DNA from: Haliea sp964022665
GTDB taxonomy: Bacteria; Pseudomonadota; Gammaproteobacteria; Pseudomonadales; Halieaceae
Assembly (NCBI GenBank): GCA_964022665.1
Contig: CAXIDF010000017.1
Location: 1-64,000 of the forward strand
Direction of reading: 5' to 3'
DNA length: 64,000 nt
Position numbers and translations under genes: made by a program. Shown here in pieces: positions 43,626 through 52,378 of this stretch; the stretch's first letter is position 1; every line of letters starts with the position of its first letter. The notes below the pieces were generated by a model. It saw nothing but the letters and a program-made list of their open reading frames with translations, did not search any database and had not been told where the DNA came from.

Positions 43626-44696
43626 CTATTGGGTCTGGGTGCTCTGTTCCAGCCATGGCTCAAAAGCGCTGGAGTACAGCGGCACAATACGCTCACCGTC
43701 GCGTCGCATCAAATACACGGCCAGCCCTTCTGCTTCTGCCAGCGCCAACGCCTCATCGGCGCCGAGTACGGTCAGGGCAGTGGCCCAGCCGTCTGCGGTC
43801 ATGCAGTCGTCCGCCAATACGGTGACAGAAACCAGGTCGTGTGCCACCGGGTAGCCGGTTCGCGGGTCGATACTGTGGGAGTAGCGCCGCCCCTCCAGCT
43901 CGAAATAGTTGCGGTAGTCGCCCGAGGTGGCCACGGCGATATCTTCCAGTGCAATACCCAGGGCGACGGCTCGCGCGCCGGGCTCGGGGCGCTCCACGGA
44001 GATGCGCCAGGCGTCGCCCCGGGGGCTGTTGCAGGCTACACGCATCTCACCGCCCACTTCAACCAGGAAGCTGTCGATACCCTGCTCGCTCAGCGCGTTC
44101 GCCAGCACGTCGACAGCGTAGCCCTTGGCGATCGAAGACAGATCGAGTTCCACCTGGCGCAGACGGCGCAGGCGTTGCAGCTCGGCATCGAATTCAACGA
44201 ACTGCTGACCCACACGGTCCCGGGCGGCCTCAATGGCGCTGGTCCGCGGCAACTCCATACGAGGTTCGACAGGGCCAAAGCCCCAGAGTTCGACCAGCGG
44301 CCCCACGGTGACATCGTAGGCACCACTCGTGCGCTCGCCGATACGTAGAGCTTCGGCCATGACGCGTGCGAAGTGGTCGGACACAGGCACCCAGCTACCG
44401 ACGACACCGCGGTTGAAGCGGCTGATTTCCGAGTCAACCTGCCAGGTGGACATGCTGTCATTCACGCTCACCAACAAGCCTTCCAGGCTGGTCTGAACCT
44501 GCTCCGGTGGTGCGGTCTGTGGGCCCGGCAGGTAAGTCACGTGCCAGGTGGTGCCCATGGTCGCGCCGGACAGGGCTACGCCGGAGTTGGGCTGCGAACA
44601 CGCGGCGAGCAGGAGAACGCCGGCCAGCAGAAACCAGGCTGGCCTACAAAAAAGCCACCCCGAAGAGTGGCTTTCACTGAGCGTGTGGCGGTGCAT
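43626..44696 (-). CDS. apbE: FAD:protein FMN transferase ApbE
   Basis: Periplasmic lipoprotein that attaches FMN covalently to threonines of NqrB and NqrC. Lipobox LLLAACSQ after a long N-terminal region, then ALSGATMGTTWHVTYLPG, STWQVDSEISRFNRG, LDLSSIAKGYAVD, EVGGEMRVAC, and the metal/FAD end VLADDCMTADGWATALTVLG. 356 residues. The ATG at 44696 shares one base with the nqrF stop (TGATG). The first codons contain an intrinsic terminator-like hairpin, so expression from the nqr message may be attenuated. Confidence 0.93.
   Translation of the reverse strand: MHRHTLSESHSSGWLFCRPAWFLLAGVLLLAACSQPNSGVALSGATMGTTWHVTYLPGPQTAPPEQVQTSLEGLLVSVNDSMSTWQVDSEISRFNRGVVGSWVPVSDHFARVMAEALRIGERTSGAYDVTVGPLVELWGFGPVEPRMELPRTSAIEAARDRVGQQFVEFDAELQRLRRLRQVELDLSSIAKGYAVDVLANALSEQGIDSFLVEVGGEMRVACNSPRGDAWRISVERPEPGARAVALGIALEDIAVATSGDYRNYFELEGRRYSHSIDPRTGYPVAHDLVSVTVLADDCMTADGWATALTVLGADEALALAEAEGLAVYLMRRDGERIVPLYSSAFEPWLEQSTQTQ
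44648..44674 (-). terminator. Intrinsic terminator/attenuator inside the start of apbE
   Basis: On the minus strand AGCCACTC-TTCG-GGGTGGCT folds into an 8-bp stem (one G-U) capped by a cUUCGg tetraloop, extended by A-T pairs, and is followed by six T. It sits 20-50 bases after the nqrF stop, within apbE codons 8-17. It would end most nqrA-F transcripts before apbE-nqrM unless ribosomes translating apbE prevent it. Confidence 0.8.
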
Positions 44697-45919
44697 CACC
44701 CGCCGAAGTCGTCCAGCAGGATATTTTCCGGCTCAACGCCCATATCCGTCAGCATGCGCACGACCGCGGCATTCATCATTGGCGGACCGCACATGTAAAA
44801 CTCACAATCTTCAGGCGCGGGGTGGTCCTTGAGGTACTCTTCGTACAGCACGTTGTGAATGAACCCGGTCAGGCCATCCCAGTTGTCCTCTGGCTGCGGG
44901 TCCGAGAGAGCAACGTGCCATTCGAAGTTATCGTTCTCCGCGGCTAGCTGGTCGTAGTCTTCCACATAGAACATTTCGCGCAACGAGCGGGCGCCGTACC
45001 AGAAGGAAATCTTGCGCTTGCTGTGCAAGCGCTTGAGCTGGTCGAACAGGTGCGAGCGCATGGGCGCCATACCTGCACCACCGCCGATAAAGATCATCTC
45101 GGCGTCCGTGTCCTTGGCGAAGAACTCGCCGAAGGGGCCGTAGACCTTCACCTTGTCACCGGGCTTCAGGTTGAACACCCAGGACGACATAATGCCGGGC
45201 GGGATACCTTCACTGCCAGGGGGTGGCGTGGCGATACGAATGTTGAATTTAACCAGGCCGCGCTCTTCAGGGTAGTTGGCCATGGAGTAGGCGCGGATGG
45301 TGGTTTCCTCTACCTTGGATTCCAGCTTGAAGAAGCCGAACCGCTCCCAGTCGCCACGGTACTCCTCGTCGATATCGAAATCCTTGTATTTCACCAGGTG
45401 CGGCGGACATTCCAGCTGCACATAACCGCCGGCACGAAAATCGACGTTCTCTCCTTCAGGCAGCTTGAGTGTCAGCTCCTTGATGAAAGTGGCAACGTTG
45501 GGGTTGCTCTCTACCGTGCACTCCCACTGCTTGACGCCGAAGACTTCCTCCGGCACTTCGATTTTCATGTCCTGTTTGACGGCGGTCTGACAGCTCAGGC
45601 GCCAGCCTTCCTGCGCGTCGCGCTTGGTGAAATGCCCCTCTTCCGTGGGCAACATGGCACCGCCGCCCTCGGTGATGATGCACTTGCACTGCGCACAGGT
45701 GCCGCCGCCGCCGCAGGCGGAGGGCAGGAACAGGCCGCTCTCGGAGAGCGTCTGCAGCAATTTGCCACCCGCGGGGACGTGAATGGTTTTCTCGCCGTTG
45801 ATTTCAATGGCGACCTCACCACTGCTAACCAGGCGTGAGCGTGCACTCAGGATGATGGCGACCAGGGCGAGCACGATCGCCGTGAACATGGTAACACCGA
45901 GGATGATCGTCAGGTTCAT
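44696..45919 (-). CDS. nqrF: Na+-translocating NADH:quinone reductase subunit F
   Basis: NADH-oxidising subunit, 407 residues. One N-terminal membrane helix (LTIILGVTMFTAIVLALVAI), a [2Fe-2S] ferredoxin domain with PSACGGGGTCAQCKCII, then FAD (IRAYSMANYPEE) and NAD (IFIGGGAGMAPMRSHLFDQL) domains and the end YMCGPPMMNAAVVRMLTDMG. Electrons pass from NADH through FAD and 2Fe-2S to the other subunits. All key residues intact. 14 bases after nqrE. Confidence 0.97.
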   Translation of the reverse strand: MNLTIILGVTMFTAIVLALVAIILSARSRLVSSGEVAIEINGEKTIHVPAGGKLLQTLSESGLFLPSACGGGGTCAQCKCIITEGGGAMLPTEEGHFTKRDAQEGWRLSCQTAVKQDMKIEVPEEVFGVKQWECTVESNPNVATFIKELTLKLPEGENVDFRAGGYVQLECPPHLVKYKDFDIDEEYRGDWERFGFFKLESKVEETTIRAYSMANYPEERGLVKFNIRIATPPPGSEGIPPGIMSSWVFNLKPGDKVKVYGPFGEFFAKDTDAEMIFIGGGAGMAPMRSHLFDQLKRLHSKRKISFWYGARSLREMFYVEDYDQLAAENDNFEWHVALSDPQPEDNWDGLTGFIHNVLYEEYLKDHPAPEDCEFYMCGPPMMNAAVVRMLTDMGVEPENILLDDFGG

Positions 45920-45933
45920 AACAGCACTTCCGC

Positions 45934-46542
45934 CTAGAGATTCATACCACCGAAAGACATAAAGCCGAGAGACATCAGCCCTACCGTGATGAAGGTGATG
46001 CCGAGGCCCTGCAGGCCATCGGGCACATCACTGTACTTGAGCTTTTCGCGGATACCCGCAAGCGCCACAATCGCCAGCGCCCAGCCGACACCGGCACCGG
46101 CACCGAAGACCACGCTTTCACCAAAGGTGTAGTCGCGTTCCACCATGAAAAGCGCCGCGCCCAGAATGGCACAGTTTACTGTAATCAAGGGCAGGAACAC
46201 GCCGAGCGCGTTGTACAGAACCGGGACATACTTGTCGAGGAACATCTCCATGATCTGGACAATGGCCGCGATTACGCCGATGTACGACAGCAGCCCCAGG
46301 AAGCTCAGGTCAACGTCAGGCAGCCCCGCCCACGCCAGCGCGCCATCGGCGAGCAGGTAGTTGTAGATCAGGTTGTTCACGGGCACCGTGATGGTGAGCA
46401 CCACGATCACAGCGATGCCCAAACCAATGGCCGCTTGCACCTTCTTGGAGATGGCGAGGAAGGTGCACATGCCGAGGAAGAAGGCCAGCGCCATGTTTTC
46501 AATAAACACGGCCCGGATAAACAGGCTCAGATACTGTTCCAT
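45934..46542 (-). CDS. nqrE: Na+-NQR subunit E
   Basis: 202-residue membrane subunit with six helices. Together with NqrD it holds the intramembrane iron centre; the cysteines in FFLGMCTFLAISKKVQ and LITVNCAILGAALFM are present. ATG at 46542 abuts the nqrD stop by one base, indicating coupled translation. Homologous to NqrD and to RnfA/E; assigned to NqrE by gene order and by the VERDYTFGESVVFGAGAGVG stretch. Confidence 0.96.
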   Translation of the reverse strand: MEQYLSLFIRAVFIENMALAFFLGMCTFLAISKKVQAAIGLGIAVIVVLTITVPVNNLIYNYLLADGALAWAGLPDVDLSFLGLLSYIGVIAAIVQIMEMFLDKYVPVLYNALGVFLPLITVNCAILGAALFMVERDYTFGESVVFGAGAGVGWALAIVALAGIREKLKYSDVPDGLQGLGITFITVGLMSLGFMSFGGMNL

Positions 46543-47204
46543 TACGCGCCCTCCTCGGCAGCGGTGTGCTTCGCCATGCGGAAGTCGGGCTCTTCAACCT
46601 GCTTTTTGTCCACGCTACGCAGAATCCAGATAAAACCGCCTATCAGGAAGAATGCACTGGGGGGCAACAGCAGCAGGCCGTTGGGGTTGTACCAGCCGCC
46701 TTCCGTGACCAGCGGCAGCACTTCCATCCCGAACAGCTTGCCTGAGCCGAACAGCTCACGCACGAACGCTACCGCGAGCAGCACTGTGCTGTAGCCGAGG
46801 CCGTTGCCGATGCCGTCGAAGAAGCTGGGCAGCGGCGGGTTCTTCATGGCGAACGCTTCCGCGCGCCCCATCACGATACAGTTGGTAATGATGAGCCCCA
46901 CAAACACCGAGAGCTGCTTGCTGATGTCGTAGGCAACCGCTTTCAATACCTGGTCAACCACAATCACCAGCGAGGCGATAACGGTCATCTGTACGATGAT
47001 GCGGATGCTGCCGGGAATCTGGGTGCGGATCGCGGAAATAAACAGGTTGGAAAAGGCGGTGACCAGGGTCAGCGCAATACACATCACCACAGTGACCTGC
47101 AGGGACGAGGTGACGGCCAGCGCCGAACAGATACCGAGAATCTGCAGGGCAATGGGGTTGTTCTTGAAAATGGGCGTAATGAGGGTGTCCTTAACCGCTG
47201 ACAT
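46542..47204 (-). CDS. nqrD: Na+-NQR subunit D
   Basis: 220-residue membrane subunit with six helices, partner of NqrE in binding the intramembrane iron. Iron-region cysteines sit in ALQILGICSALAVTSSLQVT and VGLIITNCIVMGRAEAFAM. The C-terminal ILRSVDKKQVEEPDF is cytosolic and charged. ATG at 47204, one base from the nqrC stop. Confidence 0.96.
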   Translation of the reverse strand: MSAVKDTLITPIFKNNPIALQILGICSALAVTSSLQVTVVMCIALTLVTAFSNLFISAIRTQIPGSIRIIVQMTVIASLVIVVDQVLKAVAYDISKQLSVFVGLIITNCIVMGRAEAFAMKNPPLPSFFDGIGNGLGYSTVLLAVAFVRELFGSGKLFGMEVLPLVTEGGWYNPNGLLLLPPSAFFLIGGFIWILRSVDKKQVEEPDFRMAKHTAAEEGA

Positions 47205-47205
47205 C

Positions 47206-47985
47206 TCAGGCCTCCCCTGCTTTCAGGTTATTGAGGAATGGTTCATAACCCTGCTCACCGAGCCAGAAATGAACCAGTTGCGTGACGCCACGCGAAGTCA
47301 GCGTGGCGCCGGACAGGCCATCCACGCGCCAGGGCGCATCGGGGCTGCCGGGGTCAACGCTACCCTTCGCCAGCGACAGGGCAACGTCCCCATCGCGATA
47401 GACTTTCTTGCCCGGCCACTGTGCTTTCCAACGGGGGTTGTCGACTTCACCGCCGAGTCCCGGTGTTTCTCCGTGCTCGTAGAAGCCGAGGCCAGCGACG
47501 GTGTTGGCATCCGACTCCAGCGCAATAAAGCCGTAGAGGGTCGACCAGAGGCCGTAGCCGCGGACAGGCAGGATCAGCTTGTCAATGCCGCCGCTACTGC
47601 CCTCGACCAGGTACACCAATGCATAGTGTTCGCGGCTGCCAATGCCAGCGATGTCTTCCGACTTGCTCAAATCGGTGGAGCGGTCGGGCTCTTTCGCCGC
47701 TTTGGTCTGCTCGTAGCTGGCCGGGTCAACCGCATCGGTGAACTCGCCGGTGCGCAGGTCCACCACGCGGGTTTTCACCTGCGCGAACTGCTCCTCAATA
47801 GAGCGTTCTTCATCAAGCATACCGGCGGCGGCAAGGATATTGCGTTTGCGGTCCAGTGTTTTGTTCGCTTCCTGCGCGGGCTTGAGCATCACCGCGGCGG
47901 TTGAGACCACCACGGAACACACGATACACAGCGCGAAGGCGACCAGCAGGGTCTTACTGATGCCGTCATTCTTAGACACGGGCAA
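47206..47985 (-). CDS. nqrC: Na+-NQR subunit C
   Basis: 259-residue subunit with one N-terminal membrane helix (TLLVAFALCIVCSVVVSTAA) and a periplasmic FMN domain. The flavinylation motif DGLSGATLTSRGV (S-G-A-T, FMN esterified to Thr by ApbE) is intact near the C-terminus. GYGLWSTLYGFIALE and GFYEHGETPGLGGEV are family signatures. ATG overlaps the nqrB stop by 14 bases. Confidence 0.97.
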   Translation of the reverse strand: MPVSKNDGISKTLLVAFALCIVCSVVVSTAAVMLKPAQEANKTLDRKRNILAAAGMLDEERSIEEQFAQVKTRVVDLRTGEFTDAVDPASYEQTKAAKEPDRSTDLSKSEDIAGIGSREHYALVYLVEGSSGGIDKLILPVRGYGLWSTLYGFIALESDANTVAGLGFYEHGETPGLGGEVDNPRWKAQWPGKKVYRDGDVALSLAKGSVDPGSPDAPWRVDGLSGATLTSRGVTQLVHFWLGEQGYEPFLNNLKAGEA

Positions 47986-49171
47986 GCCTCCGTTTGATAT
48001 TTGACTGGATCACGAAATGGTCCATCAGCGGCGCAAACAGGTTGGCAAACAGGATGGCCAGCATGATGCCTTCCGGAAAGGCCGGGTTGACCACGCGAAT
48101 CAGCACACACATCACACCGATCAGTATGCCGTAGGCAAACTTGCCGGTGTTGGTGTAAGCGGCGGACACCGGGTCGGTGGCCATGAACATCATGCCAAAG
48201 GCGAAACCACCCACCACCAGATGCCAGTAGAACGGCATGTTGAACATCGGGTTGGTCTCGGAGCCAATCAGGTTGAACAGCGACGACAGCGCGACCATGC
48301 CGAGGAACACGCCGGCGACAATGCGCCAGGAAGCGATACGCATCACCATCAATACGGCACCACCAATCAGGATAGCCAGCGTCGATGTCTCGCCGATGGA
48401 GCCGTGTATGTTGCCTACAAAAGCCTGCATCCAGGTGATCTGCTCCTGGGCGAGCCCGGAGATGCCATCCGATGCCACAATCGACAGTGGCGTGGCGCCG
48501 GTGTAGCCGTCTACCGCCGTCCACACGCCGTCACCGGACATCTGCGCCGGGTAGGCAAAGTAGAGAAAAGCGCGCCCGGTGAGGGCGGGATTCAGGAAGT
48601 TCTTGCCGGTACCGCCGAACACTTCCTTGCCGATAACCACACCAAAACTGATACCCAGGGCCACCTGCCACAGGGGCACATCGGGCGGGCAGATCAGGGC
48701 GAAGAGGATAGACGTGACGAAGAAACCCTCGTTCACCTCGTGGCCACGCTTCATGGCGAACAACACCTCCCAAAAACCGCCGACCAGGAAGGTGGTGGCG
48801 TAAATGGGCAGGAAGTAGAGCGCGCCGAAGAAAAAGCAGTCCCAGAGACTGGACGCGTCATAGCCGCCGAAGGCGGCAATCAGGCTGCCGCGCCAACCGT
48901 CCACCGATCCGCCCGTGGCGGCGAGGATATCGTTGGCCTGGAACCCCAGGTTGTACATGCCGTAGAACATGGCCGGGAACGTGGCGAACCAGACGGTAAT
49001 CATGATCCGCTTCAGGTCCACGCCGTCGCGAACATGTGCCGTGCTCCGCGTTACCGAAGAGGGCGAATAGAAAATGGTATCCACCGCTTCGTAGAGCGGA
49101 TACCACTGTTTGAAGCGCCCCCCCTCTTCAAAATGGTGCTCAACACCGTCAAGGATCTTGCGCAGTCCCAC
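47972..49171 (-). CDS. nqrB: Na+-NQR subunit B
   Basis: 399-residue membrane subunit with about ten helices, holding riboflavin and covalent FMN and forming the sodium path. The flavinylation site reads DGYTGATPLS (T-G-A-T in place of the S-G-A-T seen in NqrC). MTVWFATFPAMFYGMYNLG, GGTGKNFLNPALTGRAFLYF and GGFAFGMMFMATDPVSAAYT are conserved. ATG three bases after the nqrA stop. Confidence 0.97.
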   Translation of the reverse strand: MGLRKILDGVEHHFEEGGRFKQWYPLYEAVDTIFYSPSSVTRSTAHVRDGVDLKRIMITVWFATFPAMFYGMYNLGFQANDILAATGGSVDGWRGSLIAAFGGYDASSLWDCFFFGALYFLPIYATTFLVGGFWEVLFAMKRGHEVNEGFFVTSILFALICPPDVPLWQVALGISFGVVIGKEVFGGTGKNFLNPALTGRAFLYFAYPAQMSGDGVWTAVDGYTGATPLSIVASDGISGLAQEQITWMQAFVGNIHGSIGETSTLAILIGGAVLMVMRIASWRIVAGVFLGMVALSSLFNLIGSETNPMFNMPFYWHLVVGGFAFGMMFMATDPVSAAYTNTGKFAYGILIGVMCVLIRVVNPAFPEGIMLAILFANLFAPLMDHFVIQSNIKRRLARV

Positions 49172-49174
49172 GGT

Positions 49175-50521
49175 CTAACCCTCCTTCTCGATGCGTGTCA
49201 GGTTGTCCCGCAAAATGGGACCGTACTCGTACTTGCCGGGGCACACGTAGGTGCACAGCGCCAGATCTTCTTCGTCGAGGTCGAGGCAGCCCAGCGACTG
49301 GGCAGTCTCGGTGTCCCCTACAATCAGTGCCCGCAACAGGTGCGTGGGCAGATAATCCTGCGGCACCACCGTTTCATAGGTGCCCACCGGCACCATGGCA
49401 CGCTGGCTGCCATTGGTGGTGGTAGTCATGGCCAGTGGCTTGAGGCCGAACAGGCTGCTGAGGTAGATGCCCAGATTGGAATGCTTTTCCACGCCGGGTG
49501 ACAGCCAGCCCATAAAGGCCCGCTGACGACCCTCAAGCAGCACGGATACCTGGTTGTGGTAGCGCCCCAGGTAGGCAGTCGGCGCCTGTACGCGACGGCC
49601 GCCAAGCACCGACCCGGAAATGACCCGGTTGTCGCCATCTTTTGTTTCGCCGGCACACAGGGCCTGGAGGTCGGCCCCCAGGCGCGTGCGCAGCAGTCGT
49701 GGCTTGAGCACCTGCGGCCCGCTCAGCGCGATCACGCGCGAGGTGTAAATCGCACCGTCGAGGAACAGGCGACCGAGGGCAATCACGTCCTGGTAGCCAA
49801 TAGTCCAGACAACCTTGGTCGCCGTGACGCCACCCTCGAGGAAGTGGATATGCGTCCCCGCAAGACCCGCGGGGTGCGGTCCGCCAAACTCCGCCAGCTG
49901 TATGTTCTGTGCTTGACCTGCGGGCAGGTTGGCACCGGGGGCCGCGCAAAGGTAAACCGTACCGGCCGTGAGCTGGGCGAGGATATCCTGCCCCAGGGCG
50001 AAAGCTTCAGGTTCCGCTGCAATGACCACTGACGGATCGGCCGCGAGCGGATGAGTATCGATTGCGGTAATGAAAATTGCCGCCGCCTCGGCGTCCAGGG
50101 CCGGCACGCGGCTGAACGGACGGGTGCGCAGTGCGGTCCACTGTCCCGCGTTGTTGAGGTGTTCGCGAATGGTCTCGCTGCCCAGTTTGCGCGCTTCGTC
50201 GGCACTGTAGGCAGTGAAACTCTCGGAGGCATCGCCCTCCACCTCGATCACCACCGACTGCAAGGCGCGGCGCGCGCCACGGTTGATGGCGGCCACCACG
50301 CCACCCGCAGGTGCCGTGTAGCGAACGCCTGCCGTCTTCTTGTCGGTGAAGAGCAATTGGCCGGCCTTCACCCGGTCGCCCTCGGCCACTTCCATGGTCG
50401 GTTTCATGCCGACGTAATCCGGCCCTACCAGCGCCACGGCACGTGCCGGAGAAGCTTCTTCAATCGCTTGCTGGGGGGCGCCCTGGATGGGAATATCCAT
50501 GCCCCGCTTGATCTTGATCAT
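49175..50521 (-). CDS. nqrA: Na+-NQR subunit A
   Basis: 448-residue peripheral subunit on the cytoplasmic side that begins the nqr operon. N-terminal IKIKRGMDIPIQGAPQQAI, KPTMEVAEGDRVKAGQLLF (barrel-sandwich domain), PAGGVVAAINRGARRALQSV, and the C-terminal ALCTYVCPGKYEYGPILRDN (4Fe-4S-like remnant in RnfC-related family, here two cysteines). ATG at 50521. Confidence 0.96.
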   Translation of the reverse strand: MIKIKRGMDIPIQGAPQQAIEEASPARAVALVGPDYVGMKPTMEVAEGDRVKAGQLLFTDKKTAGVRYTAPAGGVVAAINRGARRALQSVVIEVEGDASESFTAYSADEARKLGSETIREHLNNAGQWTALRTRPFSRVPALDAEAAAIFITAIDTHPLAADPSVVIAAEPEAFALGQDILAQLTAGTVYLCAAPGANLPAGQAQNIQLAEFGGPHPAGLAGTHIHFLEGGVTATKVVWTIGYQDVIALGRLFLDGAIYTSRVIALSGPQVLKPRLLRTRLGADLQALCAGETKDGDNRVISGSVLGGRRVQAPTAYLGRYHNQVSVLLEGRQRAFMGWLSPGVEKHSNLGIYLSSLFGLKPLAMTTTTNGSQRAMVPVGTYETVVPQDYLPTHLLRALIVGDTETAQSLGCLDLDEEDLALCTYVCPGKYEYGPILRDNLTRIEKEG

Positions 50522-50674
50522 ACGATCTGCCTACAGGTTCGTCAGTATTTGTGGCGGCCAGAGCCGTGTGTGAAGCCTGTGCTCCACAGCTGGCAGCGGC
50601 GAGGCGCAGAGCTTTCCGTGCACCTTGCCGGGCCGGAGGAATCAAGCGCAGCCACCCTGTCCCGGGCCGCGCGC

Positions 50675-50680
50675 ATTATA
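50675..50680 (-). promoter_or_regulatory. Candidate -10 element of the nqr operon
   Basis: A perfect TATAAT on the minus strand, 154 bases upstream of the nqrA ATG. The 17-base-distant -35 position (GTGTTT) is poor, so an activator may be needed or the site is fortuitous. No other AT-rich element is seen in the 242-base gap between nqrA and the GAPDH gene. Confidence 0.35.
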
Positions 50681-50763
50681 ACGGAAGCCTGCGCCAAAAC
50701 ACCACTGCGCAAGCCGCCCTTCGCGCTGTTTCCACACATACGTGCGGCGCCCCGCCGCGGGCC

Positions 50764-52233
50764 TCAGGAATTCCTGGGGTAGCGGGCGTAGCGGATGCCG
50801 GATACCTGCTCAAGGATGCGATACACCTGGCAGCTATAGCCGAACTCGTTGTCATACCACAGGTACAGCACGGCCTGCGTGCCGTTGACGATGGTCGCCT
50901 GGGCGTCAAAGATGCAGGCATGGCGCGAGCCAACAAAATCGCTGGATACCACCTCGGGCGAGTTGGAGTAGTCGATCTGCTTGCGCATGGTGGAGTGCAG
51001 GGCCATGTGGCGCATGTACTCGTTGACTTCTTCCTTGGTGGTGGCGCGCCCTAGTGTCAGGTTGAGAATCGCCATGGACACGTTGGGAATGGGTACCCGG
51101 ATCGCGTTGCCGGTAAGCTTGCCCGCGAGTTGCGGCAGCACCTTGGCCACCGCCTTGGCGGCACCGGTTTCGGTGATCACCATGTTCAGCGGCGCACTGC
51201 GCCCGCGACGATCGGCCTTGTGGTAGTTGTCGATGAGGTTCTGGTCGTTGGTGTAGGCGTGCACGGTCTCCACGTGACCGCTGATGATGCCATAGCGATC
51301 ATCCATCGCCTTGAGCGGGGGCACAATGGCATTGGTGGTGCAGGACGCGGCGGAAATAATCGTGTCCGCTGCGTCAATCATGTCGTTATTGATACCGGCG
51401 ACCACGTTCTTCATGTCGCCCTTGCCGGGTGCTGTGAGGATGACTTTGGCGACGCCCTTGGACTGCAGGTGCCGCGACAGGCCTTCCTGATCGCGCCAGA
51501 CGCCGGTGTTATCGACCACAATGGCATTATTAATGCCGTATTCCGTGTAGTCGATGCTATCGGGCGAATCGGCGTAGATCACCTTCACCTCGTTGCCGTT
51601 GGCAACAAAGGACTGGCGCTCCTCATCCACACGGATGGTGCCGTCGAAGGCGCCGTGTACCGAGTCGCGGCGCAGCAGGCTGGCGCGCTTGACCAGGTCA
51701 TCGGGGGCAGAGCCCTTGCGTACGACCACGGCGCGCAGGCGCAGCGACTCGCCGCCGTCTGTCTTGTCAATCAGGATACGCGCCATAAGCCGCCCGATGC
51801 GACCGAATCCGTAGAGCACGACATCAACCGGGGCGTGACCGGGCTCCGGACGCGCGCCGATCAGGTCGGCGACTTCCTGGCGAACGTAATCGTCGACACT
51901 GAGGCCGGCACCCTCGCCCTTGTCGTAGTACTGCACCGCCAGCCGGCCGATATCGATATGCGCCGGGCCGAGGTCCAGTGCGGACAGCGACTTGATGATC
52001 GGGAAGGTTTCGAACTCGGAGAGCTCGTTTTCCTCTACCTGCCGCACATAGCGGTGGTCCTTCATAATCTGGGTGACTGATTGGTTGACCAGCGACTTGC
52101 CGTAGATGTAGCACTTCACATTCTTGCGGCGGGACAGTTCACCCACGAGGGGGATCATGCCTTCGGCCAGCGCCTCGCGCTCTTTCCAGTCTTTGAAATA
52201 GTCGTCAGGACGCTCTCGCTTGCGTTCGTTCAC
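50764..52233 (-). CDS. gap: Glyceraldehyde-3-phosphate dehydrogenase, long form
   Basis: 489-residue GAPDH with about 128 extra N-terminal residues before the NAD fold (VVLYGFGRIGRLMARILIDK). Catalytic Cys in SAASCTTNAIVPPLKAM, the His in the following segment and SAPLNMVITETGAAKAV are intact. This long type occurs in Pseudomonas and Vibrio next to mfd or nqr. Its extension (EREALAEGMIPLVGELSRRK, VRQVEENELSEFETFPI) is of unknown role; the enzyme may serve gluconeogenesis. GTG start at 52233, divergent from mfd. Confidence 0.93.
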   Translation of the reverse strand: MNERKRERPDDYFKDWKEREALAEGMIPLVGELSRRKNVKCYIYGKSLVNQSVTQIMKDHRYVRQVEENELSEFETFPIIKSLSALDLGPAHIDIGRLAVQYYDKGEGAGLSVDDYVRQEVADLIGARPEPGHAPVDVVLYGFGRIGRLMARILIDKTDGGESLRLRAVVVRKGSAPDDLVKRASLLRRDSVHGAFDGTIRVDEERQSFVANGNEVKVIYADSPDSIDYTEYGINNAIVVDNTGVWRDQEGLSRHLQSKGVAKVILTAPGKGDMKNVVAGINNDMIDAADTIISAASCTTNAIVPPLKAMDDRYGIISGHVETVHAYTNDQNLIDNYHKADRRGRSAPLNMVITETGAAKAVAKVLPQLAGKLTGNAIRVPIPNVSMAILNLTLGRATTKEEVNEYMRHMALHSTMRKQIDYSNSPEVVSSDFVGSRHACIFDAQATIVNGTQAVLYLWYDNEFGYSCQVYRILEQVSGIRYARYPRNS

Positions 52234-52378
52234 TCGTCTGTCACCTGTGTGAGGGGGAATACGGGTTGCAACGGGCGCGTATTATCCCGCCGCATCCCGG
52301 CAAGGGCAAGGCACAGTGGTACTTTTCACCCAGCGCTTTACAATAAGTGCCCCTTCCGCACTGAAACACCGGGTTTTC

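Noticed and set aside
48017..49501. 494-codon open frame antisense to nqrB/nqrA
   Set aside because: His/Gln/Arg-rich composition expected of a shadow frame; nqr genes are certain.
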